Position numbers and translations under genes: made by a program. From positions 6,931,474 to 6,995,473 of the forward strand of contig NC_056002.1 of assembly GCF_018446385.1 (NCBI RefSeq): a DNA stretch of 64,000 nt, read 5' to 3'. A model generated the notes under the pieces. That model had not been told where the DNA came from. It saw nothing but the letters and a program-made list of their open reading frames with translations, and did not search any database. The number at the start of each line of letters is the position of its first letter. Positions within the stretch are counted from its first letter, which is position 1. The stretch comes from Zingiber officinale (lineage: Eukaryota; Streptophyta; Magnoliopsida; Zingiberales; Zingiberaceae). Positions 43,583 through 53,394 of the stretch are shown one piece after another.

Positions 43583-43590
43583 TTTATAAA
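43583..43590 (-). promoter_or_regulatory. TATA box of antisense gene B
   Basis: TTTATAAA (minus strand ggctttataaaccc) is 59 bp upstream of the ATG at 43524, a plausible spacing for a short leader. Confidence 0.55.
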
Positions 43591-44293
43591 GCCCATTCAT
43601 TCCTAGGAAACATCGAGAGTCGAGCCAAGTATCTTTTTGGGTAATACACCCCAGCACCGTCAAATGGGAAGTAAGCGCCGGAGGGTGCGAAAAAGGGTCG
43701 AAAGCTGGCATCAGGAGGCGTGAGCAATAAAGGAGCCGGACAGGTGTCATCGCGAGAGGAAGTGCATTAAAGATTGACATGGCAAGGTAATCATGAAGGG
43801 GCATGGCCCCAAAAAAGGGGCATTCTTCATGAAAGGCCCGAGGCTAGGTGGAAAGTTTCATAAAGCTGCAGAAGCCAGGCAATTCAAAAGGGTCGCGAAT
43901 GAGACAAGGCAGGTCAGCAGAAGTGAATGTCAGATCAGAGAAGTATCAAGCGGGCCTGTGGGAGTGTTGCTTGCTCGGATCACCCGAGCAAGTAGCTCTG
44001 CGTAGGCAGCCCCTGATCCGATCAGCTAACCAAGCGCATCGCGAGAACTGCGGGGTCATCATAAGCTGCAAGGGCACTGTGGCCCAAGGGTTGAGTAAGG
44101 TTTTTACGCTCCATTCTCTATTCTTAATTCTATACCATACATAATGCAATTATAGGGAGGAACGCGACGCGAATGAGTAAGCCCAAAGCTAGCAATAACG
44201 ACCAGATCAACCAAAGCAATGAGGTCGGCATAGGCGAGACGGATGAAGGCGGAGAAGAGTAATGCATCTATGCCTTCGCCGTTTGGGGTCCAG
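43591..44293. other. Region between antisense gene B and the repeat array, no gene
   Basis: Short ORFs on both strands lack domain character. 44160-44290 resembles the sequence just upstream of the 51-bp repeat in the first Tat element (tcgccgtttggggtccag against ttggcgaggagggtccag). Confidence 0.45.
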
Positions 44294-44490
44294 CTGGTCT
44301 CAGACCAGCACCATCGCCACCGGTCTCGGATCGGAGTATCATTACTGGTCTCAGACCAGCACCATCGCCACCGGTCTTGGACCGGAGTATCACTACTGGT
44401 CTCAGACCAGCACCATCGCCACCGGTCTCGGACCGGAGTATCACTACTGGTCTCAAACCAACACAATCGCCACCGGTCTCGGACCGGAGT
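44294..44490 (+). repeat. 51-bp tandem repeat, four copies
   Basis: It is homologous to 245-397. The units contain CTGGTC-TCA-GACCAG and CCGGTC-T-GGACCGG-type hairpins. Confidence 0.85.
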
Positions 44491-45540
44491 GTCCCAGACT
44501 CTCGCCCCAGTGCGAGTTATAAGTGAGCTCTGTTCTCACGCCCAAGGACCTTTTAGGTCGGCTCCCATGCGAGAATTAAAAGTGAGCCTTGCGCTCACGC
44601 CCAACGACCTTTTAGGTCGGTATCTCCAGACTCTCGCCCCAGTGCGAGTTATAAGTGAGCTCTGTTCTCACGCCCAACGACCTTTCAGGTCGGCTCCCAT
44701 GCGAGAATTAAAAGTGAGCCTTGCGCTCACGCCCAACGACCTTTTAGGTCGGTATCTCCAGACTCTCGCCCCAGTGCGAGTTATAAGTGAGCTCTGTTCT
44801 CACGCCCAATGACCTTTCAGGTCGGCTCCCATGCGAGAATTAAAAGTGAGCCTTGCGCTCACGCCCAACGACCTTTTAGGTCGGTAGTCCCAGACTCTCG
44901 CCCCAGTGCGAGTTATAAGTGAGCTCTGTTCTCACGCCCAACGACCTTTCAGGTCGGCTCCCATGCGAGAATTAAAAGTGAGCCTTGCGCTCACGCCCAA
45001 CGACCTTTTAGGTCAGTAGTCCCAGACTCTCGCCCAGTGTGAGTTATAAGTGAGCTCTGTTCTCACGCCCAACGACCTTTCAGGTCGGCTCCCATGCGAG
45101 AATTAAAAGTGAGCCTTGTGCTCACGCCCAACGACCTTTTAGGTCGGTAGTCCCAGACTCTCGCCCCAGTGCGAGTTATAAGTGAGCTCTGTTCTCACGC
45201 CCAACGACCTTTCAGGTCGGCTCCCATGCGAGAATTAAAAGTGAGCCTTGTGCTCACGCCCAACGACCTTTTAGGTCGGTAGTCCCAGACTCTCGCCCCA
45301 GTGCGAGTTATAAGTGAGCTCTGTTCTCACGCCCAACGACCCCATGCGAGAATTAAAAGTGAGCCTTGCGCTCACGCCCAACGACCTTTTAGGTCGGTAT
45401 CTCCAGACTCTCGCCCCAGTGCGAGTTATAAGTGAGCTCTGTTCTCACGCCCAACGACCTTTCAGGTCGGCTCCCATGCGAGAATTAAAAGTGAGCCTTG
45501 CGCTCACGCCCAACGACCTTTTAGGTCGGCCCCCATGCGG
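44490..45540 (+). repeat. About 133-bp tandem repeat, about eight copies
   Basis: It is homologous to 391-1640. Hairpins CTCG...CGAG, GTGAGC...GCTCAC and CGACCT...AGGTCG recur in each unit. One unit near 45340 lacks the first AGGTCG arm. Confidence 0.9.
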
Positions 45541-45928
45541 GAATCAAAAATCATCTCCCCTGCAAAAATCATAAGCGAACTCGGCGCCCACGCTTAACTA
45601 CCTTTCAGATGGGTATGCCTCACGATGAGCGGAACGTCTCCCAATAATCAGGTTAACTACATCTGGTCTTGTCGTAGTTCCTTTATGCAAATTACAAATA
45701 TGCAGCAAATATGCAAGGTACGGAGTACGGGAGGCCTTCCACTCTACCCCTAAAGCATCAATATTAACTACGGAATCAGATGAAAATTGAGCAGGAAAGA
45801 CTATGCCGGAAAAGACAGATATACAAGTACAACAGAACAGTTCAATAAGCAGGCGATACAGCTAAGGCTACAAGAGGGAACGTTTTGCGGCAAAGGAGCC
45901 ACTGAGACAACTATGACCTGAACTAGTT
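45541..45928. other. Repeat-to-ORF transition, no gene
   Basis: Degenerate repeat then AT-rich sequence like 1641-2157; probable 3' untranslated region of the antisense ORF that follows. Confidence 0.45.
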
Positions 45929-46384
45929 TTAACTCGGGGAAAGGATTGGTAATGGAGAATGAGCACTGCCGTGTGAAGAAATGTCTGGGGACTCAGGAGC
46001 CTCTATGGCGTTCAAGGCTCGAGCCAGCTGCGCGTGTAAGGATCTGATGACTGTTTGCTGCTGAGCGATCGTGTGTTGCTTATCGTCGAGACACGCACGG
46101 AGGAGAGATAGCTCCGTTTTATGCTCTTGCTGCAAACGTTCCTGAAGACTAAGTTGGCGTTGCAGGCTAGCCTGGCATTCCTCTTTCCTCGCCTTCTCAG
46201 CATGCACGCAAGACTTCGCGAGACGATACTGGGCTTCCATGGAGTGCAGGGCAGCTAGCTGGTGAGCTCGATCCTTAGATACGCGCTCCAGTTCACGTTC
46301 TTTCTCGGCAAGTTGTAAGGTGAGCTGATCTATCCGCATTTGGGAAGGTGGTTGATCAACCTCCTCAGAAAAAGGAGAATGCAT
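45929..46384 (-). CDS. Antisense coiled-coil protein (aORF-3) of the large Tat element
   Basis: 151 residues, homologous to the ORF at 2158-2622. It starts MHSPFSEEVDQPPSQMRIDQ, has the coiled coil QLAEKERELERVSKDRAHQL, LQQEHKTELSLLRACLDDKQ, and a Ser/Pro tail ending PLPILSPS. Its coding frame is open. Its leader is interrupted 53 bp upstream of the ATG by the chromovirus at 46437; the promoter-side remainder with the palindromic TATA box lies at 55758-55811. It may be a shortened relative of the coiled-coil ends of antisense genes A and B. Confidence 0.65.
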   Translation of the reverse strand: MHSPFSEEVDQPPSQMRIDQLTLQLAEKERELERVSKDRAHQLAALHSMEAQYRLAKSCVHAEKARKEECQASLQRQLSLQERLQQEHKTELSLLRACLDDKQHTIAQQQTVIRSLHAQLARALNAIEAPESPDISSHGSAHSPLPILSPS

Positions 46385-46431
46385 CGCGTGGGGAAGAAGC
46401 TAGTAGAACGCGGGTTAGCAAAAGAAAGTGG

Positions 46432-46436
46432 GAAGG
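46432..46436 (+). repeat. Target-site duplication GAAGG, left copy
   Basis: It matches 55753-55757 on the other side of the chromovirus. Confidence 0.9.
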
Positions 46437-46649
46437 TGTAACGACCCAACTCCTGGGTGCTAGGCTGTGAGCCAGATCGCTACATTAACTACTGAAACTA
46501 CTGTGCGGAAAACTGAGCAAATTTGAAATTTGCTAAACTAATTACTATAAAGTCTTAACCTGACATTCTAAGAGTACCTGAGTGTTGTACACATGCTAGG
46601 AGAGACAATCTATGCCTCTTGGATGTCCTGCTAGCTGTAATCAGACATT

Positions 46650-47130
46650 TCAACCGATCCGTGAGTCGATTGAGGCGTCGGAACGATTCACAGATCGTTC
46701 CAGCCGATCTTGGTGGCACCTACGGATCGGTCGGTGGCCGATCCACAAGCTTACTCGTCAGACATGCACGGTGGATCGGTCTGACCGATCCAGAACACTC
46801 GATCGATCGGGAGACCGATCGGTGAGCCTCGTGCCTGCTGCGTTACATGCAGCGGTGGATCGGTCTGAGATCGATCCAGAGTACCTGATCGGTCGATGGA
46901 CCGATCGTTATACTTTATGCTTCGCCTGGATCGGTGACCGATCCATAACCTGCCAACTCTGTTGGGTGCGGGTCGGTCGGTGACCGATCCAGAACCCTAA
47001 ATCTCCTCAGGGCTCTTTCAGTCGAACTAGATCGGTCGGTGGCCGATCCAGGAGGATCTGACATCTGTATCCGGATCGGTCGGTGGCCGATCCGATTAAG
47101 CGACTCGACCGATCGGTGCGGACCGATCGG
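46650..47130. repeat. GATCGGTC palindrome array in chromovirus LTR
   Basis: About ten units such as GGATCGGTCTGACCGATCC, GATCGGTCGATGGACCGATC and GGATCGGTGACCGATCC, spaced about 40-50 bp. A degraded copy of the array is at 53590-54090 in the other LTR. Confidence 0.85.
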
Positions 47131-48593
47131 TGTCTGATTCACTCGAGAGTTCGATTTCAGCACTTTGGCGTGCAAAACATTACACAACAGTTCTAAAACA
47201 ATGGAAATACATTCCAGCATGTAAGTACTGATATTCTAAACATGATGACTAAACAAGATATAGTTTACTAAGCTGTAACAAGACTAATTCATAAAATTAG
47301 ACATGTTAAGTACTAAAACTGAAATAAAAGCGTGTAGATCCCAAGGATCTTTATTCCGACCCCTTGCACACACACATCATTGTAGCATCGCCCTCCAACC
47401 ACTGCTAGTCCACTTTCTTTACCTGTATCTGCAGTATAAGAAAAGTAGTACTGTAAGCTTAAAGCTTAGTAAGAAACCATCTACCTCACTAAATCATGCA
47501 TACGATGCAATTATGATTTTAAATCATGTTGTTTGAAAAAACATACTGAACATGCAAGCATGGCATGGCATATCAAACAAAGCATAACTGGAACTGAAAC
47601 ATGGCATAACATATAAACTGAGCATGAAACTGAACTAGTCATGCATATGTCTAAATCTGTACATGAACTCAAATCATGTAAATTGAACCTGAAAACTGAA
47701 AGCTAAATTAGTGTTTTCATCACTTTGGTTTCAAATTTGAAAACTATACATATAATAGATGAAAATACTAAACATCCTGCTGATGGGCCCGACGCATCCC
47801 TACGAGACCGGGATTGCAAGTTCCGAATCCAGGAGGGTTTACTAGGTTATCGAACCTAGGGCTAGGTGCAGCCCATGGATATCTGATCCAAGCACGATGC
47901 CAATGAATAAAAGTAAAATACTGAATACTGTTTTATTTTGCTATTTCTAGGTTATCGAACCTAGAGCTAGGTTATCTGAACCTAGGGACTGTGGGAGCCC
48001 ACCCAATGGATATCTGATCCATATAGCTGTAATAACTAATAATAACTGAATAAAATGTTTCTATTACATTTTATATGCTGTTAGGACGCCTATTGGTACA
48101 TCCTTCTGAACTGGGCATTCTACCGAATGCTTGGTGTGCACTAAAAGCATGCCCTAAAGCTGAAAGCTATAAAATTGCTGAACTAACGCCAAAACTAACA
48201 AGCGAGAGCAATTATACTGCAGGTGAGGGGTTTCTTACCTCAATCGTAAGGTTTTCTTACGATTCTATTCGCTAGGTGTTTCCGGAAAACTGTCCGCTCG
48301 ACGAACCGCTTACGTCTTCGCGTTCCTCTCGCGGAGAAGAACCCCTTTCGTGTTGGAGTCGTCGCCGGAAGATGATCCTATGGACCCTTGCCTTGGTGTG
48401 CCGTGCGTGAGGAAGAGGAGAAGAAGGGAGAGGCGGCGGGGAGGTTTTGGAAGAGAAAGTGTCGTGAGGTGAAGAGGTGCCGAACCAAAATAAACCAAAC
48501 CCCACTTAAGTTTATTATTTATATTAAGTGGTTTAATGAACCCAACTCTAATATAAATATATTTGGTTCTCCTTCCTTTCAGCACGGCCCTGC

Positions 48594-48650
48594 TGGGTTC
48601 AACTGGTTACTAACATTATCCCTTACACCATAGGTCTCGGGTTCGATTCC
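48594..48650 (+). other. tRNA-like A and B boxes in the chromovirus LTR
   Basis: TGGGTTCAACTGG (48594-48606) resembles a pol III A box and GGTTCGATTCC (48640-48650) is a perfect B box, 46 bp start to start, about the tRNA spacing. No full cloverleaf is evident. The same pair is at 55563-55619. Confidence 0.55.
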
Positions 48651-48829
48651 CGCCTAAGCTAGTTTGCGACCTATTTGTTTTTGCTACTTCCGCTACTCGG
48701 AAAATTCCGGAAAAATATCTAATAATTCCAGAAAAATCATAGAATAATTCTAAAATAAATTTGGGAATTTTTCGGGCTTTACAATCCCCATACCTTATAA
48801 AAGTTAGTCCCAGAACTTAAAACAGTCTC

Positions 48830-48979
48830 TGTCTCATGCTGGCCTCTGTCTCCCAAGTCGCCTCTGCTGTGTGATTTTGCCGGTGACTTTAACTAATGGT
48901 ACTTCCTTGTTCCGTAATTTCTTTATTGCTCGGTCTATTATCTGAATAGGTGGACTGTCGGAGCTGTACCGACTGGGGC
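48830..48979 (-). pseudogene. Chromodomain of the chromovirus integrase (partial)
   Basis: Read on the minus strand after the integrase end, fragments such as RAIKKLRNKEVPLVKVT and NHTAEATWETEASMRQRLF resemble the C-terminal chromodomain, in shifting frames. In chromoviruses this domain guides insertion to heterochromatin. Confidence 0.6.
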
Positions 48980-50225
48980 TCAATCAACGGTGGCGTCTGG
49001 AATATGCTTCTTGAGCATGGAAACATGAAATACGTTGTGGATTGCTGACATCTCCCGAGGTAGCTCTAGCTCATATGCTACCTTGCCCACTCTCTTCGTG
49101 ATAAGGTATGGTCCCACATATCGGGAGCTAGCTTGCCCTTCTTCCCGCATGACTCCTTCATGGGAGCTACTCGAGAAAAGCATCCCCAAAACTCTAGGGT
49201 GCGTGGTGTATCGGCATAGCTCTTGACGGCTCTGTCTTGTCTCTATCCTCTGGCGAATCTTGGCTGTTGCTGTGGTATCGCCACTAGATCATCGAAGCTC
49301 TAGTTCCTTCGTTCACCACTCTCATACAGCAGATTGGTGATCTGCACCTCCCATAGAGTGCCTCATAAGGAGCCATCCCGATGGTGGCCTGATAGCTGTT
49401 GTGCAAATTCGCTAGACTCGGATATTTGCACCAACTTCCCTTGAAATCTAGGGCCAAGCTCGGGCATATCTTGAGTGCTGATTCACTCGCTCCGTCGACC
49501 ATCATGCGGGGATGGAAGGTCATCTTGAATTTTAACTGGGTGCCCATGGTGACTGTACACACTTCCAGAAGTGATGTAAACTCGTCTCTATTCGATATAA
49601 TGGTTCGTGGGACTCCATGCAATCCGACAATCTCCGGAGATACAACCGAGCTAGCTTCTCCATAGAGTAGGATATCTTGATAGCTAAAAGTGGGGTGATT
49701 TAGTCAACCTGTCGTACCCAGATGGCATCAAAACCATTCGTGGTTCTGGGTAGTCCCACTATGAAATCCATGGAGATATCCTCCCACTTCCATTGGAATC
49801 TGTATAGGCTGCAGAACTCCTCCTGTCGTGATGTTGCCTTGACCCTCGGCGGTGAGGCAGATGCTAACATATCTGGCGATGTCTCGCTTCATCCGGGCCA
49901 CCAAAAGCGTTTCTTCGGTCTTGATACATTTGGTGGAGCTGGATGCATAGCGTAGGGAGTCCTGTGAGCCTCGTCTAAAATCATCTCCGTAGCTCCTCCC
50001 GATCGGAACAGAGTGCATCGCCAAAATACAACACCACTGCCGGACACTCAATTCTCCACTTTCCGATTCTGCTAGGCCTTGCTTGATTTTCTGAATTTCG
50101 TGGTCCCGATCCCGAGCTGATCGAATATCACCAAGCAAGGTAGACTCTAAGGTCATAGTGGAAAGTTGTCCGACTATAAGCTCGAGACTAAAGGCCGTAA
50201 TCTCCTTCCTTAGGGGTGGTGACAT
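48980..50225 (-). pseudogene. Chromovirus integrase, fragmented
   Basis: Pieces in three frames: a zinc-finger/N-terminal region within 49728-50225 (ARMKRDIARYVSICL, GVLQPIQIP), core parts within 49284-49622 (MHGVPRTIISNRDEFTS, MAPYEALYGRCRSPI), and the C-terminal [35 protein letters not shown] at 48980-49189. Frameshifts separate them. Confidence 0.75.
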
Positions 50226-50271
50226 AGTTGCTAAAGATAATAAGGTAGCATGGACTCTGCTGAGGCGTCTG

Positions 50272-51553
50272 CTACCTTATTAGCTTTTCTGGATGGTAGA
50301 GGATATCTATGTCATAATCTTTGACTAGTTCTAACCATCTACGCTGTCGCATATTCAGATCATTCGAGTAAAGAAATACTTCAGACTTTGATGATCTGTA
50401 TACACTCGCACCGAGCTCCGGACAAATAATGTCTCCAAATCTTGAGAGCGAACACCACTGCCGCAAGCTCAAGGTCGTGAGTAGGATAGTTCCTCTCATA
50501 ATCCTTGAGTTGTCCGGGCATAGGCGATCACCTTGCCCTTTGCATCAGTCGCCTCCTAATCCCAATTTAGAGGCGCCACTGTAGATGTCGAAGCTATCGT
50601 GTTTTACGGTATAGCTAAAATAGAACCTGGTCAATCTCCGCTTTAGTTAAGCTAAAATTCTCAGATCCTCCGTCCACAATTTCTTGTTCTTCTGGTGAGG
50701 CATCGTGGGAGGCTATCTGGAGAAGTCCTCTACGAATTTCCTGTCATCAGTGCTAATCCCGGAAAGCTTCGATTTCATCGGCTCGGGTCTCTTCCAGTTA
50801 CTTACCGCTTCTATCTTGCGGATCTACCATAACACCATCTTTGGAGATGATGTGACCGAGAAAGGCTACTGTCTGCCGAATTCACATTCGTGAATTTGGC
50901 GTGCTGATACGTTGAAGGATGCATGTTTCGGATGCTCCTGCATGGTCCTCTGAGTGCTGAATAGATAAGAATGTCATCGATGAACACGATGACAAACTTG
51001 TCTAAGTATTCTCTGAATACCATGTTCATGAGGTCCATGAAAGTAGGTGGAGCATTTGTCACGCCAAAAGGCATGACTACGAACTCATAGTGTCCATATC
51101 GGTCCTGAAGTCGTTTTAGGTATATCACCTTCCTTGACTCTAACTGGTGATATCCTGATCCGAGGTCAATTTTAGAGAACACCGTGGCTCCCTTTAGCTG
51201 GTCAAACATGTCATCTATCCGGAAGAGGGTATCTGTTTTAATTGTGACCTGGTTCAAGGCACGGTAGTCTATGCATAGCGCATGCTTCCATCCTTCTTCT
51301 TCACAAACAACAGAGTGCTCCCCATGGTGAGTGACTAGGCGTATGAAACCCTTGTCAAGAAGCTCCTGTAATTGCTCCCAAGTTCCTTCAGTTCTGCGGG
51401 AGCCATGCGATATGGTGCCTTGGAAATTGGATTTGTATCGGGAATGAGCTCTATCTCGAATTCAATCTCCACTGCAGTGCTAAGCTGGTAGCTCTTGGGG
51501 AAGGCTGCGGTAGTCACAAGACTCGAACCTCGATAGCTGTTGGTTCTTGTCAC
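50272..51553 (-). pseudogene. Chromovirus reverse transcriptase and RNase H, fragmented
   Basis: The RT start is seen at 51335-51553 ([20 protein letters not shown]). The body is 50811-51257 ([32 protein letters not shown], and the catalytic FIDD in [12 protein letters not shown]). An RNase H tail is at 50272-50499 (LYSNDLNMRQRRWLELVKDY, DIDILYHPEK). Frames are broken between blocks. Confidence 0.8.
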
Positions 51554-51693
51554 TGGTGTTGACTACATTTGCTAAAAATCCCATCCCGAATCCAATAGTT
51601 GCTGCTTTCAATCTTGAGAGAAACTTCCAGCTTTCCTCTTTGGCTTCCCTGTACTCAAACTGTACTCCAGCAGGTTGGAATATGACCTTACAT

Positions 51694-53146
51694 TTACGGC
51701 ACTCTATAAAAGCGCCTCGATCGAAAATCCATTCCAAAGATGACATCGTAGTCGGTCATTTCTAGCACTATCGGATCACCAAAAAGCGCATAATGACTGG
51801 CACTGCTCTGAGCCGATGCGTAGATGCCATAATGTCTCTGAGGGTAGCGTTGGAAACCGACTATTGAGTACTTCGAGGTGTTGCTAGTTTCTCGAAATGC
51901 CCGGATACATAAGAGTGGGTTGCCCGATGTCGAATAAGACGATTGCATTATCTTTGAAAATCTTGATCGACTGTGACAACTGCCGAGGCATTTGCTCGTC
52001 CTCTGCGGTCGGTGAGAAATCCACGCATTCGTGGTAGGTGGGGCTTCTAATCTACTGGTGATCATGGACCATCTAAGACATACATACGGTAGTTTGGTTG
52101 AGCTCCATCTTGTATGTTTGGTGAGGAAGATCGTTCTTGTTCGAACCTTTGCTAGCCATGTGCCCTTCATCACATTGAAACAACCTCGCGTACCCTTGCG
52201 GCAAACTCCGGATGATGTTTCCCACAAGTAGCACACTTGGGATGTCTGGAATGTTTTCCACTGGTCCTCCTTTTGGATCACTGCTTGCCTTGCGTTTCCT
52301 TCCAGTTGGAGCTATGCCCTTGTTGTTTCTGCTGAGTACCGAGCCACTTGTCCCTTGGGTTCTGGAACACGCCTTTGGTCATTGCTCTTGATAGTGCTCG
52401 GTGATCGAGCACTACTCACCGACTCCTCCGTGGTTTGTGGCCTATGAACACCACCAGCCACATTCATTGCGATCTCGTCCGAGCATCTTCAAGATCAAGC
52501 GTACTCGTTCCTTCTCTGAGCCGACTAGTTCGGACACAGACGAGCCAACTTGTTGAATTTCTTCACGGCCTCCAACTGATAGGTCACCTCGACGAAACTC
52601 GTGAACTCGTCATAGTGTCGGTTCGTGACTTGCATGTGAAAGAATTCCTCAAGAATTCTTTCTCAAAGTTGGCCCGGTTTATCGCCACTTCGGTTTAATC
52701 CGCTCCCACCACATGCGTGCGTCTCCTGTTAAGCGGTAGGAGGCACACTTCACCTTTCGTGCTCGCCAATCTAGAAGCTCCATCGTGCTCTCGGTGTTTT
52801 AAACCATGCCGAGCATCCCATGGTTGTTGGTGCCGAGAAGTTCTGGGCTTAATTCTCTGCCATGGATAAGGTAAGCTTCTCTCTTAGCCCCTGCTATTGG
52901 GACTGGTACTGCAGGCTGAGTTGGTACTACCTCTGTGATTACTGGAGTCGTGAGGTTTGGTACTGGAGTGACTGGGGGAGTAGTCTGTTGGTTAGCCTTT
53001 AAGGAGGCTATCTCCTGCTGCTGTTCAGCTAACTGCTGCTGTAGCTGAGCCACTAATGTTGTAAGGTCTAGGGGAGGCACCGAACCGCCTGCCTCATGCT
53101 GGGGCTCAGCCGCTGCTGCTTTCTTAGCTGGACGTCCTCGTACCAT
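51694..53146 (-). pseudogene. Chromovirus gag and protease, fragmented
   Basis: Gag starts at 53146 (MVRGRPAKKAAAAEPQHEAG, then a Gln-rich coiled segment) and shifts frame near 52800. A partial zinc knuckle reads CATCGKHHPEF near 52215. The protease end is visible as VLEMTDYDVIFGMDF near 51750; the active-site triad is altered (FDIG near 51930). Confidence 0.65.
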
Positions 53147-53380
53147 TTTCTAAATAGCAAAGAACATATATATATAACTAGGCTATCATGTCATAGTTAA
53201 CTACTGGTAACATGTTAAATACTATCACTGTAAACATGAATTAATTAACTACCAACATGCGAGCAAACATGAAAGCACATACAACTGATATGGAAGCTGA
53301 AAACAAAACCGAGTGAGAGATGTTCTTACTTGGAAGCTGCAGGTACAATGCTGATGTATGTGTAGGAAGTATGGAACATC

Positions 53381-53393
53381 GCTCTGATACCAC
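53381..53393 (-). other. Primer-binding site of the chromovirus, initiator tRNA-Met
   Basis: Plus strand gctctgataccac is the complement of TGGTATCAGAGC, two bases from the LTR, setting the element's orientation as minus. Confidence 0.88.
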
Positions 53394-53394
53394 T

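Larger units (their letters stand above)
46437..48783 (-). repeat. 3' LTR of the chromovirus (left on the plus strand)
   Basis: 2,347 bp, starting tgtaacgacccaactcctgg and ending ttcgggctttaca on the plus strand. It contains the GATCGGTC palindrome array (46650-47130) and a tRNA-like A/B-box pair (48594-48650). Confidence 0.9.

Noticed and set aside
48592..48656. True tRNA gene
   Set aside because: A and B boxes are present, but acceptor stem and cloverleaf pairing are not evident and the segment lies within both LTRs.
52435..52698. 87-codon plus-strand ORF
   Set aside because: Shadow of the broken chromovirus gag on the minus strand.
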